From: Leptospira sp.
GTDB taxonomy: Bacteria; Spirochaetota; Leptospiria; Leptospirales; Leptospiraceae
Assembly: GCA_027533185.1 (NCBI GenBank)
Contig: JAPZTS010000036.1
Location: forward strand, 8,001-67,028
Direction: 5' to 3'
Length of the DNA: 59,028 bases
Both the position numbers and the translations under genes were made by a program. The notes below the pieces were generated by a model. It was not told the DNA's origin, did no database searches, and saw nothing but the letters and a program-made list of their open reading frames with translations. Below, piece by piece: positions 45,895 through 56,300 of this stretch (position 1 is the stretch's first letter; every line of letters starts with the position of its first letter).

Positions 45895-46176
45895 GTGATC
45901 AATTCTGTTGAGTTATCTAAGAAGGCAGAAAAGGACATTTTAAAACTTCCAAATCACATCCAAAGAAAACTCCGACTTTGGATTTATGATGTTGAGCGAT
46001 TGGGTCTCAGTGAAGTGCAAAAAATATCTGGATATCATGACGAACCTCTCTTGGGTGATAGGAAAGGTCAGCGATCAATAAGATTGAATATCGCCTACCG
46101 AGCCATTTACGCCATTAGAGAAAATGGTAAGATTGAATTTGTGTATGTTGAAGAGGTAAACAAGCATGACTACTAA
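45895..46176 (+). CDS. higB: HigB/RelE-family toxin
   Basis: A 93-residue RelE/ParE-fold toxin: VELSKKAEKDILKLPNHIQ, then HDEPLLGDRKGQRSIRLNIAYRAIY and EVNKHDY, as in HigB-type mRNA interferases that cut at the ribosome. It lies before the antitoxin (toxin-first order, typical of higBA) and overlaps it by 11 bases. The start is a GTG at 45895, about 7 bases after the -10 box, so translation may be leaderless. Type II toxin assignment is confident; RNase activity is inferred. Confidence 0.85.
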   Translation: MINSVELSKKAEKDILKLPNHIQRKLRLWIYDVERLGLSEVQKISGYHDEPLLGDRKGQRSIRLNIAYRAIYAIRENGKIEFVYVEEVNKHDY

Positions 46177-46480
46177 GAAAAAAAGTAATTCTTTGAAATT
46201 TCTAGATAAGACTATTGGTTCACCAATTTCCTTCGGAAGTACGCTTGAAGCTATTCGCTTGTCAGACGAGATTTCACAAGTAATATTTGCTAAAAAACTT
46301 GGAATTTCACAGGCTCACCTTTCCCAAATTGAAAAAGGAGCTAAATCTGTAAGTCCAGAAAGAGCTAAGAGGTTTGCAAAAATATTGGGATATTCCGAAG
46401 TTACCTTTGTCGAGCTGGCTCTTCAAGACCAATTCAAAAAAGCAGGAATCAAGATGAGAATTCATGTGGAAGCTGCCTAG
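46166..46480 (+). CDS. higA: HigA-like XRE-family antitoxin
   Basis: A 104-residue helix-turn-helix protein: SGS-type start, then FAKKLGISQAHLSQIEKGAKSVSPERAKRFAKILG is a classic XRE HTH. It should bind and neutralise HigB and repress the pair at the inverted repeat 45865-45889. It is translated from within the end of higB (11-base overlap). Both genes look intact. Confidence 0.85.
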   Translation: MTTKKKSNSLKFLDKTIGSPISFGSTLEAIRLSDEISQVIFAKKLGISQAHLSQIEKGAKSVSPERAKRFAKILGYSEVTFVELALQDQFKKAGIKMRIHVEAA

Positions 46481-46808
46481 ACAGCCGTTATGCGGGACAG
46501 ATTGCTTATTATCGAAAGCCAATAGGCTTAAAGGCGACTGTATTTTTCAAGGTGCCATACAATCCCTTGACCAAGTTTCGCCAATTTTTGAATTTATGAA
46601 TTATTATATGTTGAATCGAAGAAACATTGGAATAGGATTTTTATGGGCGCCTCGGATGCGTTAGATGTAGCCTGCTACTTACGATTAACCGATCCCGCTC
46701 TCCGCTGCAATCGGTGCCGCGTGGGAGATGGGTTCACTAAATGAATCCTTCAAGTTGATCCCATCCCTGGGGGACTCGGCCCTTTTCAGATAGCCGAGTA
46801 TTACTTAA
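46481..46808. other. Gene-free junction with duplicated ATPase fragment and GC-rich block
   Basis: This 328-base stretch holds no gene that I can support. It contains a 65-bp copy of part of the ATPase gene (46539-46603) and, from about 46625 to 46800, DNA visibly richer in G and C than either side. A perfect 7-bp hairpin, ACTCGGC ... GCCGAGT (46774-46799, 12-base loop), ends the block directly after the stop of the lipoprotein at 46809. It reads as a recombination scar. Confidence 0.6.
46539..46603. repeat. 65-bp direct repeat, copy 2 (outside any gene)
   Basis: Partner of 44838-44902 and in the same orientation, so it is a stranded minus-strand fragment of a DUF4143 ATPase gene. It suggests that a second ATPase copy was once here or that this DNA moved by recombination at the fragment. 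Confidence 0.85.
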
Positions 46809-47303
46809 CTATTCTTGCCCCGGAGGAAGGTTTTCTTCAAAGATTTCGTTTTCTTTTTTCCTTTCAGCAATTCGCTTCTGCATATCTGAAATTGATTTAA
46901 TATCTTCTTCTCTGTAACCGTAAGTGACCAATTTACCATTCTCACTCTTTGGTAAGTTATAAAAATTGATAGATACAAAAACTTTATCAGGGCGTTTATC
47001 TTCTTCCAGTGTGAAATAAAGTTTCTTTCTTAGTTCAACAGTAAACCCATTTGCTCCATTTTCTTCGATGGGAAAGTCTAGAATTTTGTTAGTTCTACAG
47101 TTAATAGCAGATATTTTTGAACTAGCCTGGTCGAAAATTATATATTGATAATCAAGACCGTCATTCAAACCGTAATCTTGAAACTTCAATAACGAACTGT
47201 GCATATAATAGTAGCCGTTGAACCGACTGAACTCCGGAGCAACTTTTTTTGAACAACCCAAAAAAGTAAAAAATACAAAAATCCCAATAATTCTTTTCAT
47301 CAA
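46809..47303 (-). CDS. Lipoprotein B, candidate immunity protein (paralogue of 47693-48175)
   Basis: A 164-residue protein with a signal peptide ending in the lipobox TFLGC (Cys17). GYYYMHSSLLKFQDYGLND and LYFTLEEDKRP align with the corresponding regions of the lipoprotein at 47693-48175 (HYYFHTQLENLKKYGF; IFLLLEKD), so the two are paralogues. Each lies directly downstream of a copy of the same C39-like tip; this one overlaps the truncated copy by 4 bases. That pairing, and a location facing the periplasm, fit an immunity protein against a secreted tip. Not shown. Confidence 0.6.
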   Translation of the reverse strand: MMKRIIGIFVFFTFLGCSKKVAPEFSRFNGYYYMHSSLLKFQDYGLNDGLDYQYIIFDQASSKISAINCRTNKILDFPIEENGANGFTVELRKKLYFTLEEDKRPDKVFVSINFYNLPKSENGKLVTYGYREEDIKSISDMQKRIAERKKENEIFEENLPPGQE

Positions 47304-47650
47304 TCCAATATCCTTATACTTGTGATTTTATTTTCGTCTAAGGCTTTTTCCAACTTTCCACCATTTCTCCATGGCTCCTTGCTCGTATGATCTTGCATAA
47401 TCCAATCTCCATTTGTATTCTGATACGCTATTATAAAGTGATTTCCCTTTCCGTCAGGCGTTGCATCGGTATCAATTTCCACAATTGCAACTTTGTTGGG
47501 GCCTTTGTTCAGTTCGGCAATCACTGCATTCCGATCCTTACCAATCACATTTTCAACTAAATGCGATTTCCCTAAATACTCTTTGCCAGATCCGTAGAAC
47601 ACAGCTTGCTTCCCTCCATGTGTTCCGACGGTAATCTCACCTTTTAACAC
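47300..47650 (-). pseudogene. Truncated C39-like toxin tip (orphan, lacks the catalytic Cys)
   Basis: A 116-residue frame that aligns with the last 130 residues of the protein at 48180-49412: NHFIIAYQNTNGDWIMQDHTS against EHFVIAYKNAAGDWIIKDHNE, and NGGKLEKALDENKITSIRIL against NGGKLVKAIEDGKIADIRLV. The homology continues upstream in frame for some ten residues (DFAKFYVQQV) before a TGA, so the GTG at 47650 is only the first possible start. The segment holding the catalytic Cys is missing. It is a stranded tip, probably inactive; it could still bind the neighbouring lipoprotein. Confidence 0.7.
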
Positions 47651-47692
47651 CTGCTGGACGTAAAATTTCGCAAAGTCTGGTTCTCAATCGCC

Positions 47693-48175
47693 TTACATAG
47701 GACCTTGGCAACCATCACATTGTTGTGCTTCTTCGATTTCCTTTCGCACTCTTTCTGCATGTGCTTTGCAAGCTTCAAGAGAAGTTAAATCCTCCCCATA
47801 CCCTCCCGCGATATAAGATTTAACATCATCCTTGTCTTTTATGAAGGATAGTTCTAAATCTTTCTCAAGTAAGAGAAAAATTTTTTCATATCCTTCTACA
47901 TAAAAAACGTTTTCTTTATAATGCTTTAAATGGAGAGTTTTTTTCGCTTCCCAAGATTTCAAATCATAAAGGGTTAAACTAGCTGTTTTTGTGTCGAATT
48001 TTCCGTATTGAAATCTTTCTTTTTCAGTAAAGCCATATTTTTTTAAGTTCTCAAGTTGAGTGTGAAAATAATAATGATGATTATAAACTGTGAATTTATC
48101 ATCCAAAGCTTGTGAACCGCAATTTGCGAACGATAACACAAAGAAAACCAAAATGATAAAAATAATATTTTTCAT
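47693..48175 (-). CDS. Lipoprotein A, candidate immunity protein for the C39-like tip
   Basis: A 160-residue protein with a signal peptide ending in the lipobox SFANC (Cys19). It has a YNHHYYFHTQLENL segment shared with its paralogue at 46809-47303 and ends in a small C-x2-C (CDGCQGPM). It starts 4 bases after the stop of the tip at 48180-49412, so the two are cotranscribed. A lipid-anchored partner beside a secreted peptidase-like tip is what an immunity protein for the periplasm would look like. Function is inferred only. Confidence 0.65.
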   Translation of the reverse strand: MKNIIFIILVFFVLSFANCGSQALDDKFTVYNHHYYFHTQLENLKKYGFTEKERFQYGKFDTKTASLTLYDLKSWEAKKTLHLKHYKENVFYVEGYEKIFLLLEKDLELSFIKDKDDVKSYIAGGYGEDLTSLEACKAHAERVRKEIEEAQQCDGCQGPM

Positions 48176-48179
48176 AGAA

Positions 48180-49412
48180 TTACTCCACTAACCTAATATC
48201 TGCGATTTTCCCATCTTCTATCGCTTTCACTAATTTTCCACCATTCTTCCAACTTGGTTTTCCATTCTCATTGTGATCCTTGATGATCCAATCACCTGCT
48301 GCATTTTTATAGGCAATCACAAAGTGCTCCCCTTTTTTCCCGCCAGGATAATCAAGATAGATTTGGGCTACCCTAGCAGAAGTAGAATTCAATTCATTGA
48401 TAGCACTAGCTTTCCCATCATCAGTGGAAAAGTCAATTTTGTCCGACAATATTTTTGTTGGCTCTAAATAAGGTTTATCGCTATTATAAAATACACCGAC
48501 GGTGTCCTTACCATAAGTATCTTTTTTAATATTCCCAGCAAGAACTTGTTCTTTGTAAAACTCTGCAAAGTTTCGATTCACTTTATCTTCACTTCTATTG
48601 GCTAGTATTCCCGCTTCCCAAGCAGAAATTACATTGCAAAGAGCACTTTGTGTGTCGTTGGCAAATTGGTCCGCTGATTTGTATTCTTTTATATGCAGGA
48701 GTGCCTCCCTCGCAATCGCCTTTTTGGATTCAGGTTTTATATCAGCAATTTCCGCTTCGATATCAATCTTTTGGAAAAATTCAAAAGTGGATTTGACAGT
48801 TTGCGCAATTGGCCCATCCTTTCCTTGGCTTAATTGACCGTTTTGGTTTAACGCATTCACTCTGTTCTCTAGCTGCAAACTATTCAGTTCGTTGATTCTG
48901 ACTGAATTTTCTGCGATTTTTTCTTTTAGTCTTTGCCTTCGGATATCTTCTAATTGATTTGGAGTTGCCCCTGGATTTTCCAATGCAATCGCTCGAATCT
49001 CATTCCCAGAGAGAGTACTAAGCTGGTTGAGTTCCAATCGAACGGCTTCGTCAAAGATTTTGTTCTGTAAAATCTTTTCCTGAGTGCTGTCAAATTCTTT
49101 GAGGGCTTTGGTCAACTCCCTATCTATTTTAATTTGCTCTCTCTCATATATTGCCTGCTCAGCTATTTTTTTGTTTTCTGTGGTTAGATTAGGATCACGA
49201 ATATCTAATTCCTTCGTAATGATCTTACCATTTGGATCTGTAATGCCTACTCTTACTACGAACGCCTCTTTTTCTCGTTTTTCGATAGAGTTTACGAGCG
49301 AAGTCACTTCCTTTGTAATTTCTTTGGTTCGGGTTTTTATTGTAGTGTCCAACGTTTGAGAATCTTTCTTTAAACTGGAAACTGATCTCTCTTGCAAAAC
49401 CATATTCACCAC
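48180..49412 (-). CDS. Orphan carrier tip: coiled coil plus C39/papain-like peptidase domain
   Basis: A 410-residue protein without signal peptide. Residues 1 to about 250 are charged and helical (coiled-coil-like). The end resembles a papain/C39-like peptidase: Cys in SALCNVISAWEAG, His in KGEHFVIAYKN, and Asp in WIIKDHNENG. The GTG at 49412 is only the first usable start: the frame is open a further 41 codons to a TGA at 49536-49538 and reads as coding sequence there, so this looks like the 3' end of a longer carrier gene whose front is lost. Its lipoprotein follows at once. A peptidoglycan or protein target cannot be decided. Confidence 0.6.
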   Translation of the reverse strand: MVNMVLQERSVSSLKKDSQTLDTTIKTRTKEITKEVTSLVNSIEKREKEAFVVRVGITDPNGKIITKELDIRDPNLTTENKKIAEQAIYEREQIKIDRELTKALKEFDSTQEKILQNKIFDEAVRLELNQLSTLSGNEIRAIALENPGATPNQLEDIRRQRLKEKIAENSVRINELNSLQLENRVNALNQNGQLSQGKDGPIAQTVKSTFEFFQKIDIEAEIADIKPESKKAIAREALLHIKEYKSADQFANDTQSALCNVISAWEAGILANRSEDKVNRNFAEFYKEQVLAGNIKKDTYGKDTVGVFYNSDKPYLEPTKILSDKIDFSTDDGKASAINELNSTSARVAQIYLDYPGGKKGEHFVIAYKNAAGDWIIKDHNENGKPSWKNGGKLVKAIEDGKIADIRLVE

Positions 49413-49583
49413 AAGTCGCTCATAAGATTTCCTTAATTCCGAAGCAATTGTTGGGTCTTCCGATAATGAAGAATCCGTCGGATTATCTGGAATATTGTTT
49501 CTGGTTGCTGGGACTTGGTTGTAGGATAACTCTTCTCATTTTCCTAAGTGGTTAACAGGTAAACTTTCTTTAATGTATCCCTA

Positions 49584-50366
49584 TCATTCCTCTTCTGCAT
49601 CTTGCAACTCTGGAATTGGACAATGATTTATAACTCGAGATATCTGACTATATGTAGAATTGTTATTTGGATTAAAAGTCATCGCAATTGTAATTGCATG
49701 AGTCCTCTCTTCTGAGTCCTCACTAAGTTTTGGGTCCAGATTATGAACAAAGTCAATTCTATAAGTGAGGTTATAATCTATAACATCCTTTGTCGTCGGA
49801 TCAAGAAATGGATCGAATGCTTGGTAGGCTCTAATTTCAATTTTTTTATACTGAGTTTCAAAGAATTTAGAAAGATTACAAATTCCCTGTTTTTTCTCTA
49901 AACTTGATGAGATAAATGCAACATATTTTTTAATTTCGTCTTCACCGTAATTTTCAATTCGCTTTTCTCCGTAGTCATTTTCTACCAGCTTTAGTAAACC
50001 AAATTTTATTGAAATTGCCTCACTTAATTTCGTATCCAACTCATAACTTACGTCTTCATAACTTTTATTCTTAAAATAGCCTTCCAATTTTCTAATATAA
50101 GGTACAACACCTAACTTTGCAATTGCACGTGGATCAAGATTGAGTCTTTTAAATAGGTATTCGCTGTTTGTATCTACATTATTTCGAATATAATAAATAT
50201 TTCCTTCAAGTAACTCCTCCTTGGGTCCTTCCATCCATGTATTTCCATAACCCGGCTTTTCTACTTTTTCAAAATACTTACATTGAACGAAAACCATTAA
50301 AACTATTATAAAGGCCTTAAGATTAATTGACATTGCCAACTTTAATTTCCATGTATATTTTCTCAT
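49584..50366 (-). CDS. Lipoprotein C, candidate immunity protein for the M23 carrier
   Basis: A 260-residue protein with a signal peptide ending in the lipobox VFVQC (Cys29 from the first ATG; a start at 50333, giving MSINLKAF, would shorten the signal to the usual length). The mature part is charged and mixed alpha/beta with cysteines at GICNLS and NHCPIP. It does not visibly align with lipoproteins A and B. It overlaps the carrier stop by 4 bases (ATGA), so translation is coupled. Protection against the carrier's M23 domain is inferred from that coupling and its likely periplasmic location. Confidence 0.6.
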   Translation of the reverse strand: MRKYTWKLKLAMSINLKAFIIVLMVFVQCKYFEKVEKPGYGNTWMEGPKEELLEGNIYYIRNNVDTNSEYLFKRLNLDPRAIAKLGVVPYIRKLEGYFKNKSYEDVSYELDTKLSEAISIKFGLLKLVENDYGEKRIENYGEDEIKKYVAFISSSLEKKQGICNLSKFFETQYKKIEIRAYQAFDPFLDPTTKDVIDYNLTYRIDFVHNLDPKLSEDSEERTHAITIAMTFNPNNNSTYSQISRVINHCPIPELQDAEEE

Positions 50367-53300
50367 ACGTCATATCCTGTACTTACTTTGCTAGCCATTT
50401 CTTTCATAAAATAAGCAGGATTAATTCTATATAAAGTTCCATTCCCATTTTTGTCTTTTTCCAGTATGTCATAATATTCTCTCGGAACATCTTTTGGCAT
50501 TTCGGTTGTTGTTATTTCGATATGAAGGTGTGGGCCAGTCGAACGACCAGTTCCACCTAAGGTTCCAATATTTTGACCAGGTGCAAGCACGGTTCCTTTT
50601 GCAATAGGAACTATATTCTCATTTGAGCCCGTGAATGGTGCCTCATTTAAGTGTTTGTAAGAAATATCGTATTTCCCGGCAAATGGCCCAGATTTGATTT
50701 CTGAGGAAATCACAAGAGAATTTCCATTGGGGGAAATTTCAGTACCTGGTTTTATATTTAAACTATTCACCTGCTGGTCAGTTAGTATCACCCGATCACT
50801 ATTTGAAGAACTATTGATCACAAAATAGGTATCATTCTTACTATCATACTGCACGCCTTTCACTTTTAATTCGGGTGAATTTGGATTCACTTTTGGATCA
50901 ATTTTCAAAACTTCTTCATGCTTAAGTAAGGTTCCTGTTTTGTCATAAAAATTACCCGATGTTTTATCAAAACTTATACCGGCTTTTTGCAAAGCTTCCG
51001 ATTTTACGACTTCAATGGAAACCCCATAAGTGATCGACTTGACTTTTCCAGGGAGCATAGATAGGACACTGTCTCCTATTTTACCGTCTACATCAATTCC
51101 TTTATGATCATTTCCATAAACAAATTCATCGACTCTAGAAAGGGAAGTACCGTAACCATCTGATCCGTAATGAGAATTTAAAGTTACAGTTCCATCTTTA
51201 GTTTTAATCGGCGGAGAAAATTCTCCGTCAATCGCAGGAAGAGCAATTTTTACGGATTTACCATTTTCATCCTTATGACTAACGAAATCGGAATCTCCTT
51301 CGGTGTATGCCTTGACTCTTGCCAGTTGATTCTCGGCTGTAAGCAGTCGGCTTTGGAATCCGCTTATCTGTCTATTTAGTTTATCGATGTTTGCTTTCTC
51401 TGGAGATGGCTTTGACGTTTCTATTGCTAGCTGAGATTTTAAATCTTTCACAATATTCCCAATTCCCTCAATTTCACCTTTAAATGAATCACTCATCCGA
51501 TTTAGGTAATCGCTCTCAGGTTCTCCCAGCTTTCGACCGAGTCTAAAAGATTGCAAATTTTCATCTAAAGTCTCAATTCTTTTATTAATCTCAGTTAACT
51601 TGCCTTCCAATACTTTTTTCTCAGTCCCAGTTGCCGATTTAAGATTTTTCTCGATTTGAGCTCGCTCAGAATTTTTTACTATTCTCTCATTCGCAATATC
51701 TAGTCGAGAGGAAACATGCGTATCAATATAGGCCTGGAATTGAGCTGGATTATTCAATGATTTACTAAGTTCCAAGGATCTTTGTTCCCGACTCAATGGG
51801 TCATCATTGTACTTTTGATTGTCCTTTATAATGACTTCATTGAGTTTTTGGTTTGCTGTTGCAATTAATGCATTCGTATCTGCCGTGAGCTGTTTTTGCT
51901 TAAGTGCAATCGATTTGATAGCAGATTCTTTAATAGGCTGAAGTTCCTTTAACGCATCTTTAATAGCAGTTTCTCTGCTTCCTTCTGTCAGAAAATTATC
52001 CGTTAAATCACTTTGATTCTTTGGAAGAATACCGTTCCTTTCAATTACAAGTTTCAATCCGTTAAAAAAATTGCGCTCTTCTTTCGATATAAACGGATCT
52101 TTCAGAATTTTATCAAGCTCTCCTGGATTGTCTATTAAACGAACTATATATTTCTCATTAGAAATTCTTTTTCCAAATTCCGATAAATTTTTAGAATAGT
52201 TTTCATTTCTCCTAACATCGGTTTCCAGTTTTGATAGCGTATTTTTTGTTGCTGGATCTATTTCACCCAATTTCGCAACCATATCTTGTTTTGCCTGTAA
52301 CGTATCTTTCGTAGCGCCAAAGTCATTCTTATTGTAGGCAATCGTGGCTGCTCCCGCTCCTTTTGAATTCTTATCGTTAGCCAAAATGAATTGTGCATTT
52401 GTGTTTCGATTCTTGTAAGAAAGTATGTTGGATTCGCTGATAAGAGAACCATCCGAAAGTTTGACGTACCGCGATCCATCATCAAACGTAACTTCACTAA
52501 CTACCTTTAATTTTCCATCGTAAACATCTTTAATTCGTGAATCGATTTCAGATAGATTTTCTGGTATGAACGAAGAGTCATCCCCCTCACCTACATCCCC
52601 ACCTTCTCCCTCTCTCCTATACCCAAATAATCCAAGTAAGGTGAAGGCAAGCGAGGTGGCCGCTGTTGCACCCGCCGCCGTATTTTCTGTGTTTTGTGCT
52701 TGTTCGAGGGATTCTAATCTAGCTGCGATTTCCTTTGGATCTAGGCCCTTCAAACTCTCGGCTGATTCTCTGCCGCTCGCGATCAGTTTTTCCTTGGTTC
52801 TTTCGTTATCGGCTAAATTCTCTATTTCGCTGTCTGGCGTATTAGAGTCGTAAATTGGAGGCTTTCCTTCAGCCTTTAATTTTATGTTTAATGCTTCTAA
52901 GTAAGCTCTATCTTTATTAAATTTCTGTCTATCCTGTGCTTCGTTGATGTTTAACATAGCCCAGTCGATGTCTTCCATGCTGAATCCCGCAGGTCCCATT
53001 GTTGCGATGTTGATCCCATTGTATTGAGCTGTGCTCGTGAGACCGAAGCGGTCGAGGTTTAAATTGATTCCCATACCATTGAACCAGTTGCCTTCGCCGG
53101 GAACTGTATAGCCGACTCCGCCAGATAACATACCTTGTTGGATGTCGTAGTTTATGCTGTAGTTAACACCTTTTCTGTCTCCCCTGCCTTCATTGTAGCT
53201 TACACCCACTTGCGTGGATTTTCCACTATGAGATAGAGTAATTTGTGATCCATCCATAAAGCCACCTTCAATGCCATAACTTGCATCAAGACTTGTGGCT

Positions 53301-56300
53301 CCGCGTTGGTAAAATCCTACTCCAACATTTGTTGTCTCATTTCCAAGACCAATCATCCCGCCATAACCTCGTTCTCTATCGTAAGACACACCGAGACCCA
53401 GACCGCTACCTTGAAGAGCGCCCCAATCCACCCCATTGAAATCGAATGCTCCCGTTGCTCCAAAGTAACCTAGCACCGCATTGCCCGCACCTGCGACAAT
53501 CCCATCGATACCATTTCTAGATCCACTGACAATCTGAACTCCACCTCGAACAATCGCCTTGTAAACCTTAGCTGAATCGTCCGCATATTTCGCAATGTCA
53601 GTTGCTACTTTAGCAACTTTAGCACTGACGACAGCCGACTGCCCAATCTTGGCCGCAAGCTTAGCAATCGCTCCTGGCAGTAAAAAACTAGCAGCTAAGG
53701 TTGCCGTATCAGCGATAGCTTCCTCTTGGACCTTTTTGTCATTTTTCTTTTGGTCCCGATTTGCAACTTCTTTGCGAACTACAGAATTCACGATATCTTT
53801 GTCCCAACCTTGTGATTTTGCTAAGGCATGCACAAGTGCCTGCTGTTGGACTTCTTTCAACATCCCTTTGCTATCTTTAAACTTGATAACGTTTGTTTGG
53901 TAAGATAACCCTGGTCCAGACATCCCCCATAGCTGATTGGCACCAGCAAGTGCTGCCTTCTGTCCATACGTGGTCTGTAAATTACCTGCGTATAGCAATC
54001 TGTTCCCATCTGCCAGTGCAGACGCAAAATTTCTGTCTTTCATTCCAAAAGCATTAAAGGCAGTTTTCACAATTCCACCAACGACTCCTACGGCTTGGTC
54101 TAATACCCCCCACCTTGCATTATTGGCCTTACGAACTCTGGAGGCATCCCTCGCACCTAGGAAATCCGTGCTTTGCTGGCTCACTAAATCTAGAGGAATA
54201 CCGCTCCCCTCGGCTATCGCTTTGTCAATATGACTTTTTGCCATGGCTCGTTCGTTTGCTTTGATTTCAACAATGCGATCTTTCCTAGCCGTCATTCTGT
54301 TCATGGAGGCTTCATAATTCTTCTTGCCGAGTATCTCCCTCGTTAAGGCCATACCAACTCCAGTAACTGTAGTAACAAATGGCCCTAATATCGGAATTTC
54401 GCTAATGCCACCCAATATGGTCGAAACTACTCCACCTGCTTTTCTACCAAGTGTTTCCAAGCTTGCTATCGGATTATTCACAGAAATATAATTTTCACGG
54501 GCATGAATCCGTCTTTGTTCCATCCTTCCCCGAACAAAACTAAAGGCATCGGACATTCTTTGCAAATCTTCCATCGTACCACCTGTGGCACGAATAAAAG
54601 CTTCGGCTAAACCCGAATTGATTTTATCCTCAATTTTTCCCTTAATTGCTCCTTTGACTCCAGACATCCCTCCTGACAGATATGCCATAACTAGTTCTTT
54701 AACCAGAGATTCTTGGCTCTTAATACTCTCTACTTTATCTTGAAATTTCTTTTCGTTAAACGACTCCACTTTGCGAATAGAAGCAACTGCATTTTGTGCA
54801 CTTTTTCCTACTGCTACCAAGCCTACTTCATAGAAGTTTTTAAGCTTATCAGAAGATTGTTTGGAAATATTTTTCCAATCAGCCTTATCCCAAACATCGA
54901 ACAAATCTTTACCTGTTGGTGCCATCACAGATTTTACTTGAGCAAGATTGATGGAACGTGATTCCAATTGTGTTCCATTTACAAAATTGTCACCATTGCG
55001 GCTGACTATTTCTCCGTTATTTATGACTCGTGTTAAAGTTGCGACGTTTGTTACCTTATTGATCTCATAATTAAAATCCTTTCGAAGCAAGCTTTTCCCA
55101 TTTGATGTTTGGCATAAAGCTGGGTTCACATAACAGCTACCGTATTCTTCTTTTTCTGCATCCGAAAGACTTTCAGTATCTTTGAAAGTACCTAATCGTA
55201 TTTGCTCCGCGCGGTCAAGTTTTCTTACAATCTTTCCTTCTTTGTATTCGAAACCCAAACGACTAAGCGCGTCGATTCTATCCTTGTGAATTACATCAGA
55301 AAAGCAATCAACATTAGGTTTTTCTTTTTGACACTTTTCCATCTGTAGTTGATAACGAGCACTATTATTAAACTCTTTCAGATACTCATTAATTATCCCT
55401 TCATCTTTGAGTCCCGTGTTTTTATACTGCCCGTCTACCAAGGTTCCTATTTCAAGAGAAGAGTATTCGATATTCCAGCTCATTTGATTGAGAAGCTTTT
55501 CTTGTTCTCTGATAGCCATTTCTTTGTTGGCATCGTTCACGGATATCAATTGAGTATACTGGTAAATTCCATTTGCCGTTTTTTGAATAATAGAACTGTA
55601 TTCTTTACCACCAACCTGTAAACTTGTATTTATGGTTTTTTGAGTAAATGCACCGAGCAAGGTAAAGTTCCCTGTGCTGGATTCGCCTGCCTGCAATCTT
55701 GTTGCTGAATTTAAAAAAGCGTCCGCTGGCTGATCTGTAAATGTAAAACTTTGATTAGAAATATTCTCCAAGTTTGCATTAAAACCATCTACGAGATTAC
55801 TTATGTTTACTGGACGAACATTGGCAAAGCTGTTGTTTGATGAAATATTTCGAACCTCTGCCCTAATTTCCGCAGGCGATATTTTGCCAGTTTGTGCGTT
55901 TGCATTCAACTCAGCCCACTGAAGGTATCCTTCTCTAAATTCTTTTTGAGAGTTTGCAATCCATGTTTGTTTTTCCGCTTCCAGAGATGCTATCGATGAT
56001 TCGTAGTCTACCCGTGCTCTTTCACGAGCTGCATCTGCCTGGACTTTCCATTCCATATAAAAACGGTCGTAATTGGCAACTTGAGCTTCCCAATTTTGAA
56101 CCGCCGGGAGGAGTTCATTATTATATTTTCCCACTTGACCTTGCATAGACGAGTCAATGCTCTTCCAATAGTTTGCCTGCGATTCAACGACGAGGTCTCT
56201 CACACTATATGAAATCGCGAAGGCAACGCTGTCCATCTGCATGTGATCAGTATAGCATCCATATGGAGTGCAGCGAAGCGCCGCCCATTGATTCCACCCA

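Noticed and set aside
43998..46603. Transposon reading of the region bounded by the 65-bp repeats.
   Set aside because: No transposase and no terminal inverted repeats; homologous recombination is a simpler account.
46625..46740. Integron-like attC site, suggested by a GTTAGAT word in the GC-rich block.
   Set aside because: No matching inverse core site at the proper distance and no integrase in the window.
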